Shown: piece after piece, positions 43,057 to 57,081 of the stretch | Position numbering within the stretch: position 1 is the first letter of the stretch | How the letters are laid out: every line of letters begins with the position of its first letter | From: Oikopleura dioica | Lineage: Eukaryota; Chordata; Appendicularia; Copelata; Oikopleuridae | Reading direction: 5' to 3' | Assembly (NCBI GenBank): GCA_907165135.1 | Contig: OU015567.1 | Coordinates: forward strand, 10,483,001 to 10,547,000 | DNA length: 64,000 nt | Position numbers and translations under genes: made by a program | Notes under the pieces: model-generated | The model's input: only the letters and a program-made list of their open reading frames with translations | Told to the model about the DNA's origin: nothing | The model's database searches: none

Positions 43057-43910
43057 ATGGATCTTTTGAAACAACTTGTTGGTCCAACTGGAATCAACCT
43101 TCTTACTGAAGAATGTACTGTTAAATATCTCGATGAGTTTGACATCCTCGACCAAGATTGCTTCAAAGCAACTCTGGCTAAAGGACTTGGACTTGCTATC
43201 ATTGCTGGAAGCATTCTCGTCAAGGTAGCGTCAAGAATTCTCCTCTTCGAGCTTACGTAAAAATAAGGTCCCACAAATTCTGAGCATCATCGGAGCTAAA
43301 TCTGCGGCTGGCCTCTCTCTTTTCTCTGTTTTGTTGGAACTCTTCCCATGGTAAAGCGAGTGTCTCTCTTCAAATTCCAACCCTTTCTAGTGCTACCCTC
43401 ATCGGTTACGGACTTGCCTCTGGCTTCCCTTTTTCATCATGGGGTGAGTCTTTCTTCATGGCCGTTCAAACGATGATCATTGCGTTCCTCATCTGTGACT
43501 ACACTGGACGGAGAGGTCTTGGGCTCATGCTCAATCTTGCCTACGCTGGCTTCGTTTACGTACTTATTTCTGGCATGGTCACTGTCGAGCAGCTTCAGGT
43601 TCTTCAGCTTTGCAATCTTCCAGTTACGGTTATCTCCAGACTTATCCAGGTGAACAAACATTTTGGAAAATTGATTTCTAATCGATTTTAGGTCGTTACA
43701 AATTTCAAAAATGGCCACTGCGGAACCCTTTCCGGAGTTACTTGTGGCATGCTCTTTGCTGGAGGCCTCGCTAGAGTTTTCACCTCCTTCCAGGAGACTG
43801 GCGATATGGTGATGATAATGAACTTTTCTGCCTCCACTTTCATGTCATTCCTCTTATGCTTGCAACTTGTTATTTACAAAGATGTCAAGCCTGCTGGAAA
43901 GAAGGAATAA
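43057..43910 (+). CDS. MPDU1: MPDU1, copy B (242 aa)
   Basis: Same four-exon structure as copy A, preceded by the same TTTTTAG acceptor and 106 bp from ESS2-B. Two residue changes seen: QLV for QIV near the N-terminus and KDVKP for KDAKP near the C-terminus. Confidence 0.95.
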
Positions 43911-44251
43911 AATCACTTTCTTCCTAAATGACTTCAAATTTACACGACCGAAAACTTTCATTGCCCACGCAAACTTTGATCGTAGCAGTTCTCAAGTACT
44001 GTAATTACAGTTCATGATTAGTCATAATTTCTACTAGATGTTGCCCTATAAAATTCATCTGATGCTGTTTGTACGATACTGTCAACATCATTTTCAAATG
44101 ATAAGTGTTAATTATTCTGTGCAAGAATAAAATTATTTATGTAAAAAATCAACTCAGTGATGAAAAACTGACTTTATGTCCCTTTAATTTTATTATCTGA
44201 ACTTTTGACTTTGGCAGTGAAATGTTTTGAAAGTGAAGGAGAAAAAGTCAT

Positions 44252-46178
44252 CTATGTCTTCAAAAATTTCTTCCTGAATATCGTGCATCTCCCGCGCTGA
44301 TCCCCAGTCACATAAAGCGAGGCTCGTTTTCCTTGTTGAAAAGCTAAAAATAGTTCGTTTGCGTTGGCTATCTTGTGATAAATGGGCAACCTGCTGTGGC
44401 TGTGATGCGATACTCGTGAGGTATTCGCTGTGCGGTGCTAGCGCGGTTAGCATCCTTTATTTCAACCACGTCGATGTACGAGGAATAGCCGCGTGTAGGT
44501 TCCTCGTTGTTGACAGCGAAGAAAACGTCCATATTCTGAAGATATTTTACGGTTAAAATCAAGTGGCTTTAAGTTATTTTTAACCATTTATGGAAAATTA
44601 CCTTTCCGGACGAAATATCGCATCTGCCATCAACAGCGTCTCGTTTCGATCGAATTTCCTTCCAATTCTTTGAGGAAAAATGCTTGCGAAACCTCGAATG
44701 GATTTTCTTATCGAGTACGAAGTAGACCCTGCCAGATTTTGCTTGTCTGGTCTCGCAGCGATAGGTACCAAAGCGCTCATCAGACGCGTACTTTGCAGTA
44801 GATCGCGACGTCAGCCTGTGGCTCGGGATTGTTTTTTCGAAGCCAAATTTATAGTAAAGTTTACCAGACGTGCTTCTCTTCATTTCTTTATTTGGAAAGC
44901 TAGAAGAATTATGAAAGGATAAAGGATAAAACCTTCTTACTGGTACATTAGCGTTGTCATATTCTTCCCAGCTGCAAGCATCAGTCTTTTCTTGGCAACA
45001 CTGAGCATCGCTAGTTTTTCCAGACTTTGTCCGTTGACCGGAACTTTTTGAATGTACTCTGGATGGAAAGTCTTTCCGATTTCATACAGGTGGAAAGCTT
45101 CGTTTGACGAAGCGATGATGTAAAGTTTACGGCGAAAGACAAACTGGGCAACGTCGGTGACAGGCGTTGAAGATCCTCCAAGGCAATTCCAAGAGGTGAT
45201 GTTTTGGTATTCGTTGGACTTTTTACTCGTTGTTTTTGACCACTCGTTGTTCATGAAACCCTTTCCTGAATACGTATGTTATTCAAAAATGAATGCGCTC
45301 TAATGAAGATCTATTGACACTTGATAAGTCATCGATCCCGAAAATGGAATTCAACGTCACTTCGACAAAAGGTTTTTTGAAAATGTCGCCAACCCGGGCG
45401 GTGGAGCTTGACGTCACGGACAATCCGAGATTTGTAGCTCCCACAAAAGGGCGCAGCAAATCAACTACAATTCATTCGGCGTCAACGTAGAAGTTATTCT
45501 TTTTGAAACATTACATAATTTTTGATAATACCAATTTTTGTTTTATCAAAGAAAGTTATTTTGTCCCTCACGTTATTTCACGAGTCGTTAATATCAAGCT
45601 CTTCGATTATGATATAAAATCGTTGAATTTATGAATTTTACGTCATACAGCTTTGCTAGAGTCCACCATTTGACACACTTGGGGTATTTGAATATCATTT
45701 AGCTTCCGAAATTAATCAATTAATCCAGACTATGATCCAAAAGTGTGAATTTTATTACTGAATAAAAAAGTATTTATTACTTACCCTTGCAGTTTCCTTC
45801 GTAGCCAATCCAAATAGGTCGATTGGAATTGTCTTTTCTTGAGCAACGAAGAATTCGACTTATGGTGGATTTTTATATTATTGAAAGAATTTCTTTAAGA
45901 AAAAAACTGCGAGCCAAAAAAGCTCAACTCGGATTTGAAACCGCATTATCCACTAATCCATTCTCACGATTTCTCAGATGAACTGTTTGAACTTTTGAAT
46001 CCACTTTCCTTTTGCATGTTTTATGAAAACAAGTCGAGCCCAGCTGGTGCCTAGCTGAGCATTTATACTCTCTCCCAAGCTTCGTGCATTTTTGGCGGCG
46101 ATCTCCAACTTTTCTTCCAATTGCGTTTCCAACAAGCAGAATCAGAACAAAAACAGTTCGCAGTGTCGTTTTCATCAT
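44252..46178 (-). CDS. Predicted secreted protein of unknown family, copy B (intact frame)
   Basis: Seven exons as in copy A. Here exon 5 has six T in the run that has five in copy A, so the frame EKTIPSHRLTSRSTAKYA continues to the C-terminus ASLYVTGDQRGRCTIFRKK and a total of 395 residues. Signal peptide identical to copy A. Confidence 0.68.
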
Positions 46179-47607
46179 TTTATTAGAAAAACTTTCGTCT
46201 GCTTTTTCTTCTTTGCGAGTGATTATTCTTCATAAATTGTGAAAGTCGACTCAATGAAGAATTAATAATAGCGGGACTTCTTCTCTTTTCTTTCGGTTTC
46301 TTGCTTTTTCTTTCTCTCTCTTTCTTGTAAAAACGTAGCCTGGTAACGGGTCCAGTTTTATTTTTTAAATTAATTAGTTGAAATTCTTCGGTCGCTATTT
46401 TTCTAAGTTAATTCAAGTCTAAGCGGGATACTAAGAGGGCGCGACGGAGTGAAAAATTGTTAAATCAAAACTCAAAATCTCGATCCTCTCGCCTGCCCCT
46501 GGAATCGACCAATTCTATAATCGCAGTTATTATTGATAGAAGAAAAAAGTGCAAAATGCTCATGCTTTATTAGCTCAGGCAGATGCAAAAGTGCAAACTT
46601 TATCAAAGAATTAATTCAATATTTGCCAGTTCAAATCACTGAGCTAATCACCGCGTGAAAGAAATATATTTTCTCACAATTCAGAATTCAGTCAACTCTA
46701 AATGAGACTTTCTTCTATCTTCTCTAAGAGGGTATAAGCTAAATTCGAGCTCTTTTCTTCTTCTCTCTCTTCTGTTGTCCTTTTAACCATGAAATCGTCA
46801 GGGTTTACGAACTGTCGCAGGCCGATGATAATCTAATGAATATCTTGATACCTTGGTATCGTAAAAATATGTTCATCAAAACCTGGATTACCAAAAGAAG
46901 CATTGGAAAAGAAATGAAGAAGACGCGGTCTTTTGACTCCAGCTGACGATGATACTCTTCCTCCGTCATCTCAATGAAACTTTTCTTTAGACAAGGTTTT
47001 CCTGAAATTTTCAGGTTTCAGTTTACTTCGATATGTGCTCCTCTTGATCTTCGTTGATTTTGTGTTGTCCATTTTCTTCGAAATATATTATCTAAAAGCA
47101 ATAATCTCAAGCATCGACAACATTTGCTAACCATGGAGCAAAATGCAATGAATATCATCACTATAATAGAAGAAAAAATATAAAAAGCTAATAAATTCAT
47201 GTTTTTCTTTCATATATCTGGAGGTTCTCTAAAAATTCAGAGGGAGAACGATAAGATCCTCTCAGAATGTATATCTAATCTTAATAAAATATTGGATCAT
47301 AGGCCTTATCATTCTGATGGAATATTGACAATTAGATAACCCATCGTTTCAATTCTTCAATACGTTTATTGGAAACATATTGTCCCTGCAGTTTTCATAA
47401 ACTTACACGTAGTCATCATAGTCAATATAGGAAGAACCTTATAAATAAAACCTTATAATAGCTCAGACAGAAGAATACTCAGTGCCCCGACCGTTGACCC
47501 CGAAACACCCTTTGCATTCGTATAAAACTCAATACCGTTTTCGTTTCATTGAATGAAATTTATTTAACCAGAAGAAAGGAAACTGGATTTTTTCCCGTTT
47601 TTTCGGT
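46179..47607. other. Intergenic region, diverging from block A in its right half
   Basis: Matches 8895-9480 closely to about 46760, then diverges; from 47370 to 47530 alignment to block A is poor. The short minus-strand frame corresponding to 9566-9769 starts at 47072 here but has a different length and C-terminus. Confidence 0.5.
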
Positions 47608-48453
47608 ATGAGTGCGAAAATTATTGCTACTGGTAAAAAATTGATAGAGATAAAAAATTGAAACTTTTTAGCTGTTACAGCTATTGCAGAAGGGATTAAA
47701 AGTGATAACAAGAGGAAAGAAATCGAAAACGAAAAAGCTGAAAAGAACGCTGAACGCGAAAGGGAACTTATTGATAAAATGCGCGAAGAAGAAGAAATCC
47801 GAAGAAAAGAACACCAGAAGAAGGTAATTATTTAAGAATCTTAAATTTTAAGATATACGTTCTTTTTTACCGATACGTAGATGTTGGAACTTGAGAGAAA
47901 GCGTCGAGAGCTGGAAGATGCCGCTAAAAAGGCGAAAACGAAGGATGAACAGCATCACAAGGAAGTCGAAAACCTTATCCAAGTTCTATCGGATTACAAA
48001 GAAATGGTAAGAAATACTGAAAAGTCGAATACCTCGTATTCAAGTTATTTTTAGAGTGAACAAAAGGATGCAGAAAACAGAAAAATGACTGAAGAATTTA
48101 TGGCTGAGAAGGAAAAGATCGAACGGGAAAAGGATAAGCTCATCGAAGAAAAAGATAAAGCTTTGAAAGAAAAAGACAAGTTCTTCGAAGAGTATAAGCA
48201 AGCTATGGACGAGAAAGCGGAACAAGAACGTCGAAGAAACGAAGACATTCGATTTTTTGAAGAAACTCTGCGTAAAATTCAATCTATGATGACAAAGCAC
48301 ATGATCAAGAACCATGACGACGAAAACGTTCGAAACTTATGCCTCGAAGTCAATGATATTGTTGATTCCTACGAAGGACCTGACGACATGCGCAGAATTG
48401 AAGATAGCATGCGAAGCCTTGGAAGGACTCTTGTGTTTGAAAATCAAGAATAA
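47608..48453 (+). CDS. Highly charged coiled-coil protein, divergent copy B
   Basis: Same four-exon structure as 10328-11174. The N-terminal hydrophobic stretch is shorter (KIIATAVTAIAEGIK). Changes from copy A are spread over the whole protein, for example VTKQMALNRDDENI against MTKHMIKNHDDENV; the frame is intact in both, so both are probably translated. DIVDSYEGPDD and the Glu/Lys heptad core are the best conserved parts. Function unknown. Confidence 0.8.
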
Positions 48454-48649
48454 TTTACGCTGAATGTTTTGTTACGTATTGCAAAATGTATGAATATTAT
48501 CTCAGTCAAAAACTTGTATCCTTAACCTTATCCTAACATCCTTAAAACAAAATAAAACCACCGTGATTATAAAAATAAAAATTTTTATTGAATATAAAAA
48601 TAGTGAGAATAGATAGATAGAGTAGAAGCAGAATACAAATGAAGATATC

Positions 48650-51600
48650 TCAAGGAAGATGATACATAGGCAGAAGCTGTTGATTGTCCTTGATAAATTT
48701 CAAAATAGTCCGGTCGATATCTTCCGAGTACTTTTCTTTGAGCTCTTTCGAAGTTCCTGGCTTGATGTCTTCATTATCTAGACCGGTTTTTAATTGACAG
48801 AGGATAAGATTATTTACCTAGTGGGATAAGATCTTCAAGCTGCTGGACCAAGTCCTTGAATCTATCGTGCGAAATAACATCGAAGAAGGGACTGGTAATG
48901 TGTTCATAGAGGCAAGGAATGAGCTCTTCGTCAAATCGAGAAACAAGATCCTTGAGGTACTTTTCGTGGAGGCCGAAAATTCTGATGATATTCTCGACGT
49001 TGAGAGGATCTCGAGAGACAAAGATCATTCCATCGACGACGCCAAATGGATCTTGAATAATAATTTAAAGTCATCTAGGGACAGAAAAACTTACTTAAAT
49101 GAATTCTTGAGTCGCATTCGTCGTTTGAAGTGACCATCCAACGAGCTTGTCCTTGTTTCATTCCATCAGCAAGTCGATCAAAATATGTCGCTTTGCAACT
49201 AAAAATGCATAGTAAACATATAGGATCTTTCTGTTACCTTAGATAATGTCTTCCGCCAACAAGTTTGCAAGAAGTGACAACTGGCGCCTTGAAAACCGGA
49301 ACAGATACATCAGGCTTAGGAATACGCCCCAGAACACGATCCAAAATCAATGCAGCAGCGGCCTTGCCAACTTCGGCTGAATTGAATTTCTCGTGAACCC
49401 AATCATCTGCGTAAAGTCTTCGCTGATATTTGGTCATTGGTCCAGCGGCCATAATATTTTCATTCGATGTGCAGAAAGTACTGTCTATGACAAGGGCGCC
49501 ATCGTAGACTAGACAGGCATCGTTGAGCGCACTGAAAACAGTCTTCGAGACTGACTTCTCGAGCATATCGACCAAATGCTTGCATTCATATTCGGTATCG
49601 CCAACGCAGACGGATGAAATGTTCTTTCCATCATTCTTGAGGATTTCGTATTCTTTGACATTCTCAATCAAATTGACTCCAAGTTCTTCCATCTCGTTTC
49701 GAACTCGAGCAGCGACCTTGTCCAATTCTGGTCCATTCGTGAGTTTGCGCTCCTTGTTGATATCACCAAGGTCGAAAATTTCTTCCAAGTCGGTTTCACA
49801 TGCAAGCGTTATCTAAAGAACCATTAGGAAAGTGAAACTCGCTGCTGATTACCTGATTTGGCTGAATTTTACGTTCCAAAAGTTGCTGAATAAATCCTAA
49901 AGCATTGATATTGTTACTTCTGACGAAAATGCCGTCTCCTTCGCTGATGTCGTTGACGATCTCGCTAAATGCTAGACCTTCTACTCCACGAATCGGATTG
50001 TCGACAAGTCCACTGTATTGCTTGCCAGTCGCGAGGACAAGTAAATCATAAGGTAACTCGGATCCATCTCTGAGGATAATTTTTCGATCGTTAGTATTTA
50101 TTCCAGCCAGAGTAGCACGGACACGGTTCAGGCATATGTTCAGTCCGTATTTCTTCCTGCCGAAGTTGTTAATCTGTCTTTCTTCGACCTTTACATTTTT
50201 ATGGCCAAGCGTGACTTCGTGATCATCTTCGAATACGGACGAGACGAGCGTCAAATTATTGAAAATAAGACCTTTGTTCATTGCTTTTTGTTTGGTTAAA
50301 AATTGGAAGAAACAACCCAGTTTTTTTACCCGGAAAATTTCAAACCGTGCCTAATTCTTCAATTGCCGCGATGCCGGTATCGGAAGCGCCAACGATGACG
50401 ATCGAATGTGAACAAATTCTGACATCTGTTTGAATCAGCTTCTTGGGCAGAATCAAAAGTCCAAAATCACAATCAAGAAGGGCATCGGGGCAGGGAGCAT
50501 TTTCTTCCAATCGCTCAACATTGAAGTGGATCTTTTCTCTTTTCGGTACTGTTCGCATCTGACGGGTTGCTGGTGACTTTTAGTGAGTTTTTCAAAATAA
50601 AACTCAGTATGAGTCGGTTCGAAATAATTAATGAGAATTTTTCGAAACTCTTTCTTTGGATAATCGCGGCCAACAACGGGCTGGTACAAACATATCGCTC
50701 CTGAAAGTCGCATCGCTTCTGAGAGCATGAATTTTCCAAGAGAATGAAAACCAGGAGCGACGAAGCAGTACAGGACTTTGTGATTCTCTCTTCGTTCGAT
50801 CAAGTCCAAGTTTACGAAATCTTCAATCTCGAAGTTCGCTCTGAGAGCGTCGATTTTATCCTCGGCGGCGATGATGACACCGCCAACGGCGTGTTCGCCG
50901 GCGAAAATCAAATATGACGTCGATAGAAGTTCGGGCGTGCCAATCGATGGAGTTGGGTTGAGACCTTGTCCATTTATCAGAGACATTTTCATGTTCTTGT
51001 AAAATTCTGGAGCAAGGCTCTCGATTGCTTCAAAGTCAGTTTCGGCCGCCTGTCGCACGGATGCGATCTCGTGGATTACTGCACGATGGACAATGTAGAC
51101 CTCAGTTGTTGTGAATGAACTTCGTGGAGTCGCTCTGAAATAAGTGATTGAGATTTGGTCCGATGTTAAATGAGTACCTTTGGAAATAATCAAGAAGTGG
51201 AAAATGCTGAACTTGTCGAGGAACGGTCAAAATCGCCCAGTTCGCTCCCGGGAAAGCTTCAAAAGCTCCCTTGAGAAGGTCAACGGACCGATCTTCATAT
51301 TTGTCTGCAATCGCAAAGAGTTGAACGGCAATTGCATTGTAATTCGTGAGGCCACTAAAGTAGGTTGATTGCGGTCTGATTTTACGGATTCATATCAGCT
51401 CGAACCGGCCAGATGTGCTAAAAGGACGAAAATGGTTCGAATTTGATTTGGCGCCCCTGGAGTTCCTTTAAAATTGAATCTCCAGATTGGAATCCGGCCA
51501 GTGAAAATCACCGAATATTTCTAGACGGAGTTTATTTTCTACTCTTCCTAGAGATTTTGATTTATACGCAGTATCCCCCAGAGAAACATATCGTTCGCGG

Positions 51601-53658
51601 GTAATAATTTGAGTTTCGAAATGGAAGTAAAATCTGATAGAATTTAGAAAATCGTAATGACCGAGCGCCGACGAAGCACCCGCGCTGCTGCTTTAAAAGC
51701 TACCGAAGCCCTGAGTACTCCCAAAAGAACCCCTCGTCGACAAACGAAGCTCAAGGTAAAGACTTTTTTAGATGTTTCTCGAAAATTTTCTAATAGGATT
51801 CTATCAAAGAAGAAGGTCAGGTCACTGAAACACTCAAAGAGATCCCAATACGACGAACGGTCAAGCAAACTATTGCTCCGCCGGTTTTCGAAGAACATGT
51901 GGAGAAGCAAACTCCAGCTGACCTCAAAACACCGATTTCTTTGCAGGAGAGATCCGCTCGTAAATCACCTGTTCTACTGGAAACACAGCAAGTAAAGACC
52001 CCAACCGCGATCAAAACTCCAATCACGGTGGAGAAGGCTGTTCTCAAGACGCCAACTCGAGCCTCCCCAATTGCTATTGAAAAACTCAAACCGAAAACTC
52101 CTGTTGCGATGGAAATTGAGGACGAGAAAGAAAACCTTCCTATCCCGCAGCCAACGAAGACAGAAGTTATGTATCGAGAGCCACCCGTTATCGCCGAAGA
52201 TTCATCTTCTGAGAGTTCGGACTCCGACTCTGAGCCTATCTTTTCGACTTCTGACTCGGTAAGAAACTTTCAAAAGTAACTCTTTCTCACTCAAATATTG
52301 AAGGATGACATTCCGACTGTCTTTGTCAAAAGCGAAAAAGAAGCGAAGCATCTCAGGCTTTTGCTGAGTTTGCTCACTCTCTCAAAGACAAGCCCTTCCG
52401 ACCAAAGCCCGAAGACCTGGTCATCAAGGACGTGCTTCAAGAAGCCGGGCAGCTTAAGAATGCAATTCATTCAGCTCAACCCGCTGGTCTTATGCGACAG
52501 CCGGCGAAGCCATCAATCAGCAAGGTCAATGCGACCGAGAACGACCCTGAATATATAAATCCAGGCACTACTTCGGGAATGGTGAGAGAAGTTCGTCTTC
52601 CCGATACAGAGGAGTACTCCAACATCATGACTCTCAGCGACTGTATGGGCAACATCAACATCAACGCTGAAGAGCAAGCTGAAATTGAGCGACAGGAAGC
52701 GAAAGAACGATTCGAAAAGAAGAAAAAGAACGACGCTCGATTTCGCACCTCTTTTCCTACAATAAGTGATCACCGCCCCTTATTTTATATTCTGACCAGT
52801 TTCCTTTCATTTAAAATTGGAGAATAAAACGTTACAAAAACTTACTTGAATCCACCGATGTGATGCGTACATTGTAATTGATCAAGGGAAATCTTCGATG
52901 AAATTGCAATCGCACCAACTGCGATATCATTTACATCAGCAACAAGCACCTTGTGTCTCTCATCAACTGATTCAACCATTTCAGTGTAGAAAAAGTCGCC
53001 GTAGATCATCTTGAGCTGGTCGTTATTCTTGTACACGGCAGCGACATCATCGTTGTCTTCTTCTTTTCCAGGGCGAATGAAGAGAGTGGGGACGAAGTCA
53101 TCGCGGTTGATGATTGAGTAGGGCGAGTTGGGGATTTTAGAAGATACAGATGATAGTCGCGAGTCGTTTTTCGTTACGATCACATGGTGGATAAAAGGGC
53201 ATCTTCCAGGAGTTTTTGGTGAATCAAGCTTTCAACCAGGTAAGTTAGCTAATCAAACAAACTCCTTCCTTTTGAAAACAGCGGACAAAATACAAGATAC
53301 AATTCCGTCGACATTCTCATGATCTTCTTCCGCCATGAAGAGCATCAGCTCAAGAACACTTTGCGGATTGTAAAGATCACTGGAAATCTTTTTCGATTCA
53401 AAATCTGCCTGTAGGTCGAAAGCAGCGAATCCAATTATTTTGTCGTTGTTATCTTCAATTACTTTCAAAGAAAGCTGGGTTGTTTCGACAAGTCTTCTGA
53501 CTAGAAAATCATGTTAGGGCCTTATTAGACTAATTGCTTATAATAATGTACAACTACTTACTCTGACATCTTTTGTGGGAATAGACTCCTCGAGTTTTTC
53601 CATCGATAAGATTGATGATTTCTTGGAGATCGGCAATTTCAACAGTCGACGCCCTCAT
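48650..53658 (-). CDS. CFAP61: Cilia- and flagella-associated protein 61, intact copy B (1028 aa)
   Basis: Eleven exons close without interruption. Exon 3 (52846-53228) is 383 bp with acceptor TTGAAAG, restoring the frame lost in copy A. The two introns with GA and GC donors are conserved. No MITE in intron 8. Human CFAP61 is somewhat longer; the acetyltransferase-like and FAD-binding parts are both present. Product acts in motile cilia/sperm flagella. Confidence 0.92.
51657..52827 (+). CDS. Nested (K)TP-repeat protein, copy B, with a one-base frameshift
   Basis: Exon 1 starts at 51657 and exon 2 spans about 51799-52258. Exon 3 lacks one T near 52352 compared with copy A (CATCTCAGG against CATCTTCAGG), moving the reading out of the conserved frame until the end. 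The C-terminus also differs by one base near 52782 and would run to 52827. Nested in the long intron of CFAP61-B. Confidence 0.65.
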
Positions 53659-53765
53659 TTTCACCCAAACCTCTCGATTTCAAACTGAACCCATAAGAAT
53701 GAAAACATCATCATATCACAGTTAGTTCTAGAGAAAACAAAAATAATTGAAAGAAAATTTTATTT

Positions 53766-55124
53766 TCAGTAAAAGATATCAACAGATCGGTCGCTTTTTA
53801 TTCGAATTCTTGACACATTCTCGTCCAAATTGATCCCTCCAAACGACCAACTGTAAGTTCCATTGATTTGGCAGAGAGTAAGGTCAAATTCAGTACAGTC
53901 AATTGTGAGTTCTCTTGTCAAACTAGCTCCAACGGCCATATTCCAGGTCGTGCTGAAAAAGTCGGCAAGGGCATTTTTTGATGAATGAAAGCAGATTGAA
54001 TAACCGACGGAAGAAGTGGAAACAGACAAATCATTGACAGAAACGCGGACACTGTGCTCATCTCCGTCTGAATTTCGATCAAATTAAGAAAAATCATGAG
54101 TTTTTTTACCATTTATGTACATTCCAGTCAGTAAAAACTTCGTTTCAAAAGAGAAACAGGTGTGGCGGCGAAGTGAAAAATGTCTTCTTTGAAATCAAAT
54201 TTCCGATTGCGATTTCTGCTGATGCAACGCCAAGAGTTTTGAGATTCGAAAAAGAAGCTTCTTTGGTACATCTTGAATAGGAAGGTGATCGTAGAGGAGG
54301 GACTTCAATTTCGATCGATTCGTCGGGACAAATGCCACTTTTGAATCTGGGAAGCTGTAAAGGATGTCACTGTCGCTTTGTTTTTATTTTCTATTCATAC
54401 CTGTAGTCAAAGGCAAACTGCAAAAATTTATCCGTCCCGATCAAGATGGCTGTTTCTGAGGGAAGTACAAATTTGAAGTCAGCAAGTTTGCAGATCGTGT
54501 ATTTCAAGCCAGCGGAATGAAAATAGTTGAGAATCGTTGGAAGATCTTTTACGTCGGACTTTTCGATAAAAACTTTTGCATGATTTTTAGAAATAAAAGG
54601 GCGTTTCCGAATGATTTTGAGGATAGCGCTTGCCCAGGTTCGAACAAGTTCTTCTGTATCGTTGTTAAAGGTGAAGTCGAACTCTTCATCGTCCGCAATT
54701 ACTCTCAAGTTGAATCCTAATCTGGCTTTTTCGACTCTATCGCATTTCAACCAGTAGTTTATAAAAGCCCTTCCTGTAACAATCGACCGCGCTTGTCCTC
54801 GAATAACAGTTTTGATTTTTCTGAAGCGCACTCCAATCACGAATTTCTCAATTTCAACGCAGTACTTTTCTCCCATCGGTGCCTCCACTCCTGGAATATC
54901 AACCGTAATTGGCTCCCAATAAAGCTTCCCATTTGAGAGCAGTAAGTCGTGCGAGACTCCTTCAAAAGTAAAGATTCCCTCGAGCTCTTTTGGTGCCAGC
55001 GATGTCTGCCGACTGAACTGAGTGTCTAGCGTCAGCCCCGAAAATCGAGACTGCCCGGTCGTTGGTCTAGAATTATTTATGTAAGAAAAAGCTCCAAAGT
55101 TCACCGGGATCACTACCTATCCAT
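53766..55124 (-). CDS. Ceramide-kinase-like protein, copy B
   Basis: The long exon (down to 54404) is uninterrupted here, unlike copy A. The next exon lacks three single bases in homopolymers relative to copy A (near 54148, 54178 and 54254), which together restore the original frame but scramble the segment between them. The pattern looks like base-calling error. Domain content as in copy A. Confidence 0.5.
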
Positions 55125-55602
55125 GGCTTTGCCAATTTCTCTTCACAAAAAGTACAGGAAGGAAAAATGGCGTGTTGGTTGAAAACCGTGTCTGGTGCAC
55201 TGTGTAAAGCTCCATCTGTAAGGGATAAAAAAATCGAACCCGATCAAACCGCTTATCCACTGTCTCGGTTTGAGCTTTTTTCTCGGCGTACTTTTATTCT
55301 TTCCTTTTGGGCACACACTGGCAAGGAAACGCCAATCACGGGCGTTCCATTCTTTAAACAATGAGCTTCTGATTGTTTGCCACTATCGACGATACAATTT
55401 ATATCATATAAACGATAAATATACGTAAATAACGCATGCAAATATTATGTAGGTATTTTATGAAATCAGCAGCGGTGATAGACAAAAACTCGGGGACTTA
55501 GCTCCGAGAAACTCCACTCTACAGGAGCGAGTTTTTGAGTAGCCGGGTTTCCCCGTTCAGTGACGTGGGGCAACCCACTCGTCTCGAGAGTCAGGAGACC
55601 TG

Positions 55603-55672
55603 ACAGAGGCGTGATTCGAACTCGCGCTTCGGCGAGTCGCAGCGTTGGGCGCTAACCAACGGGCCACCCGGG
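55603..55672 (-). ncRNA. tRNA-like/SINE-like segment, copy B
   Basis: Carries the better B-box match GAGTTCGAATC together with the A-box-like TGGCCCGTTGG. Same limits and missing anticodon arm as the copy at 18872-18940. Confidence 0.4.
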
Positions 55673-55953
55673 TGCCGGCCGCCGTAGCTAAAAACAGGTA
55701 TATATTCAGACATAATCGCTGTATTCTAGAAAGTTACTGGATAAACTTGTCTATTTTAAACATGAAATGTTTTCACTGGAACACAAGAAATCTTATTGAT
55801 AATTATCAAATAGCTGTGATTTTGACGTCCTGCATAAACAAAGATAACAGACAGTTTTCAAATCTGGAACCATAAATTTTAACCTTGCGAAGCGTCTTGT
55901 CAACGTCTGAATTCAAGGAGAACAGCGCTCTGGAGATTCTCCGCGCCAATCAT

Positions 55954-57008
55954 ATGACGCGCTTGAGAAAGCCAGCGGGAAAGAAATTCAAAAGGACGAA
56001 ATCTCCAACTTGGAAGAGAAAAGGATGAGCTCTTTGGTGAGATTGGCGCAGATCAATTTTTATTCAGCTACTGGTTTTTGCTAAATAATCTATTTTTGTA
56101 CTTGAAATAACTGAAAACCAAATACAGTAAGAAATCTTTCCGTAACGCAATGTTTTCTGAAAAATCCCGTCGTTCGAAAATCGCCATGCGAGAAGGAAAG
56201 CGCCACCACATCATGAGCCACAAGCAAGAAGAACGACACATGATGAAGGAATACAAGAAATCTGAAGATCTGGCGAAGGCAATCAAGAGAGGTGACTACG
56301 GGAGAATCTCCACCCATACAAATCGCGAAGGGAGAATCGAGTTGATCACGGACAAAGGGCAAAAGATTGAAAAGGCGGAGAAGAGGAGAGAGGAAATGGA
56401 GAAGAAGAAGGCTCCTAATTATGCCGCTGCTTCTGTCAGGTAAAATTTATAACTGAAAATAGTCAGTCGATAATTAAACTGCGTATTTACTTGATTGTCT
56501 GAAAATAGGCGTGTCAGGAATTTGCGACTCGTAAATAAGGAACTAAGGCAAACTTTATTTCTCCACTGGAGAAGTGGTCATAAAGTCCCTTTTGAATTGA
56601 TTTGATTTAAATTGAGTTAAGAGCTCACGAGGATGATCAGTTTCTGGCTCGCTGCGTCCGCCAAGTCGTTCAACAATACGAGAACCGAATAGCGTCGGGC
56701 CGTCCTTTCCCGCCCCAGGCTGAGATGACCGTCAAAATAGAACTTATCGTCCCTTATGGGTACGTTTTAGTCCATTTAAACGCTAGGCAGAGATTTTTAG
56801 GACTCCTCCACACGTAGAAAGAAGATTGATTGAGGAAACGCCGCAAAGTGAGATTGACAAGGAGCCAGCTGAGAAGATCATTAAATACTGGAGCGAAGAA
56901 ATGCTCAAGCAAGATTTTATTATCAAGAAAACGCAGAAGAATTCTCATCGACAATGGTCGATTCTAGTCGCGCCTTCCGATAAGTTCATAAATTTGCACA
57001 AACGTTAA
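55954..57008 (+). CDS. Charged coiled-coil protein, copy B, with homopolymer frame breaks
   Basis: Corresponds to 19222-20280. Single bases are missing in the KKFKK-coding A run, in LRREK and in the A run before SRRSK, so the first two exons are out of frame relative to copy A. The last exon (to 57008) is intact: ETPQSEIDKEPAEK ... KFINLHKR. Confidence 0.45.
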
Positions 57009-57081
57009 TTTTCCTGGATTTAATTTAACAACATGTATTACCGACATTACTGAAGCTTATTTTCAACCTTTCAAGAATGGG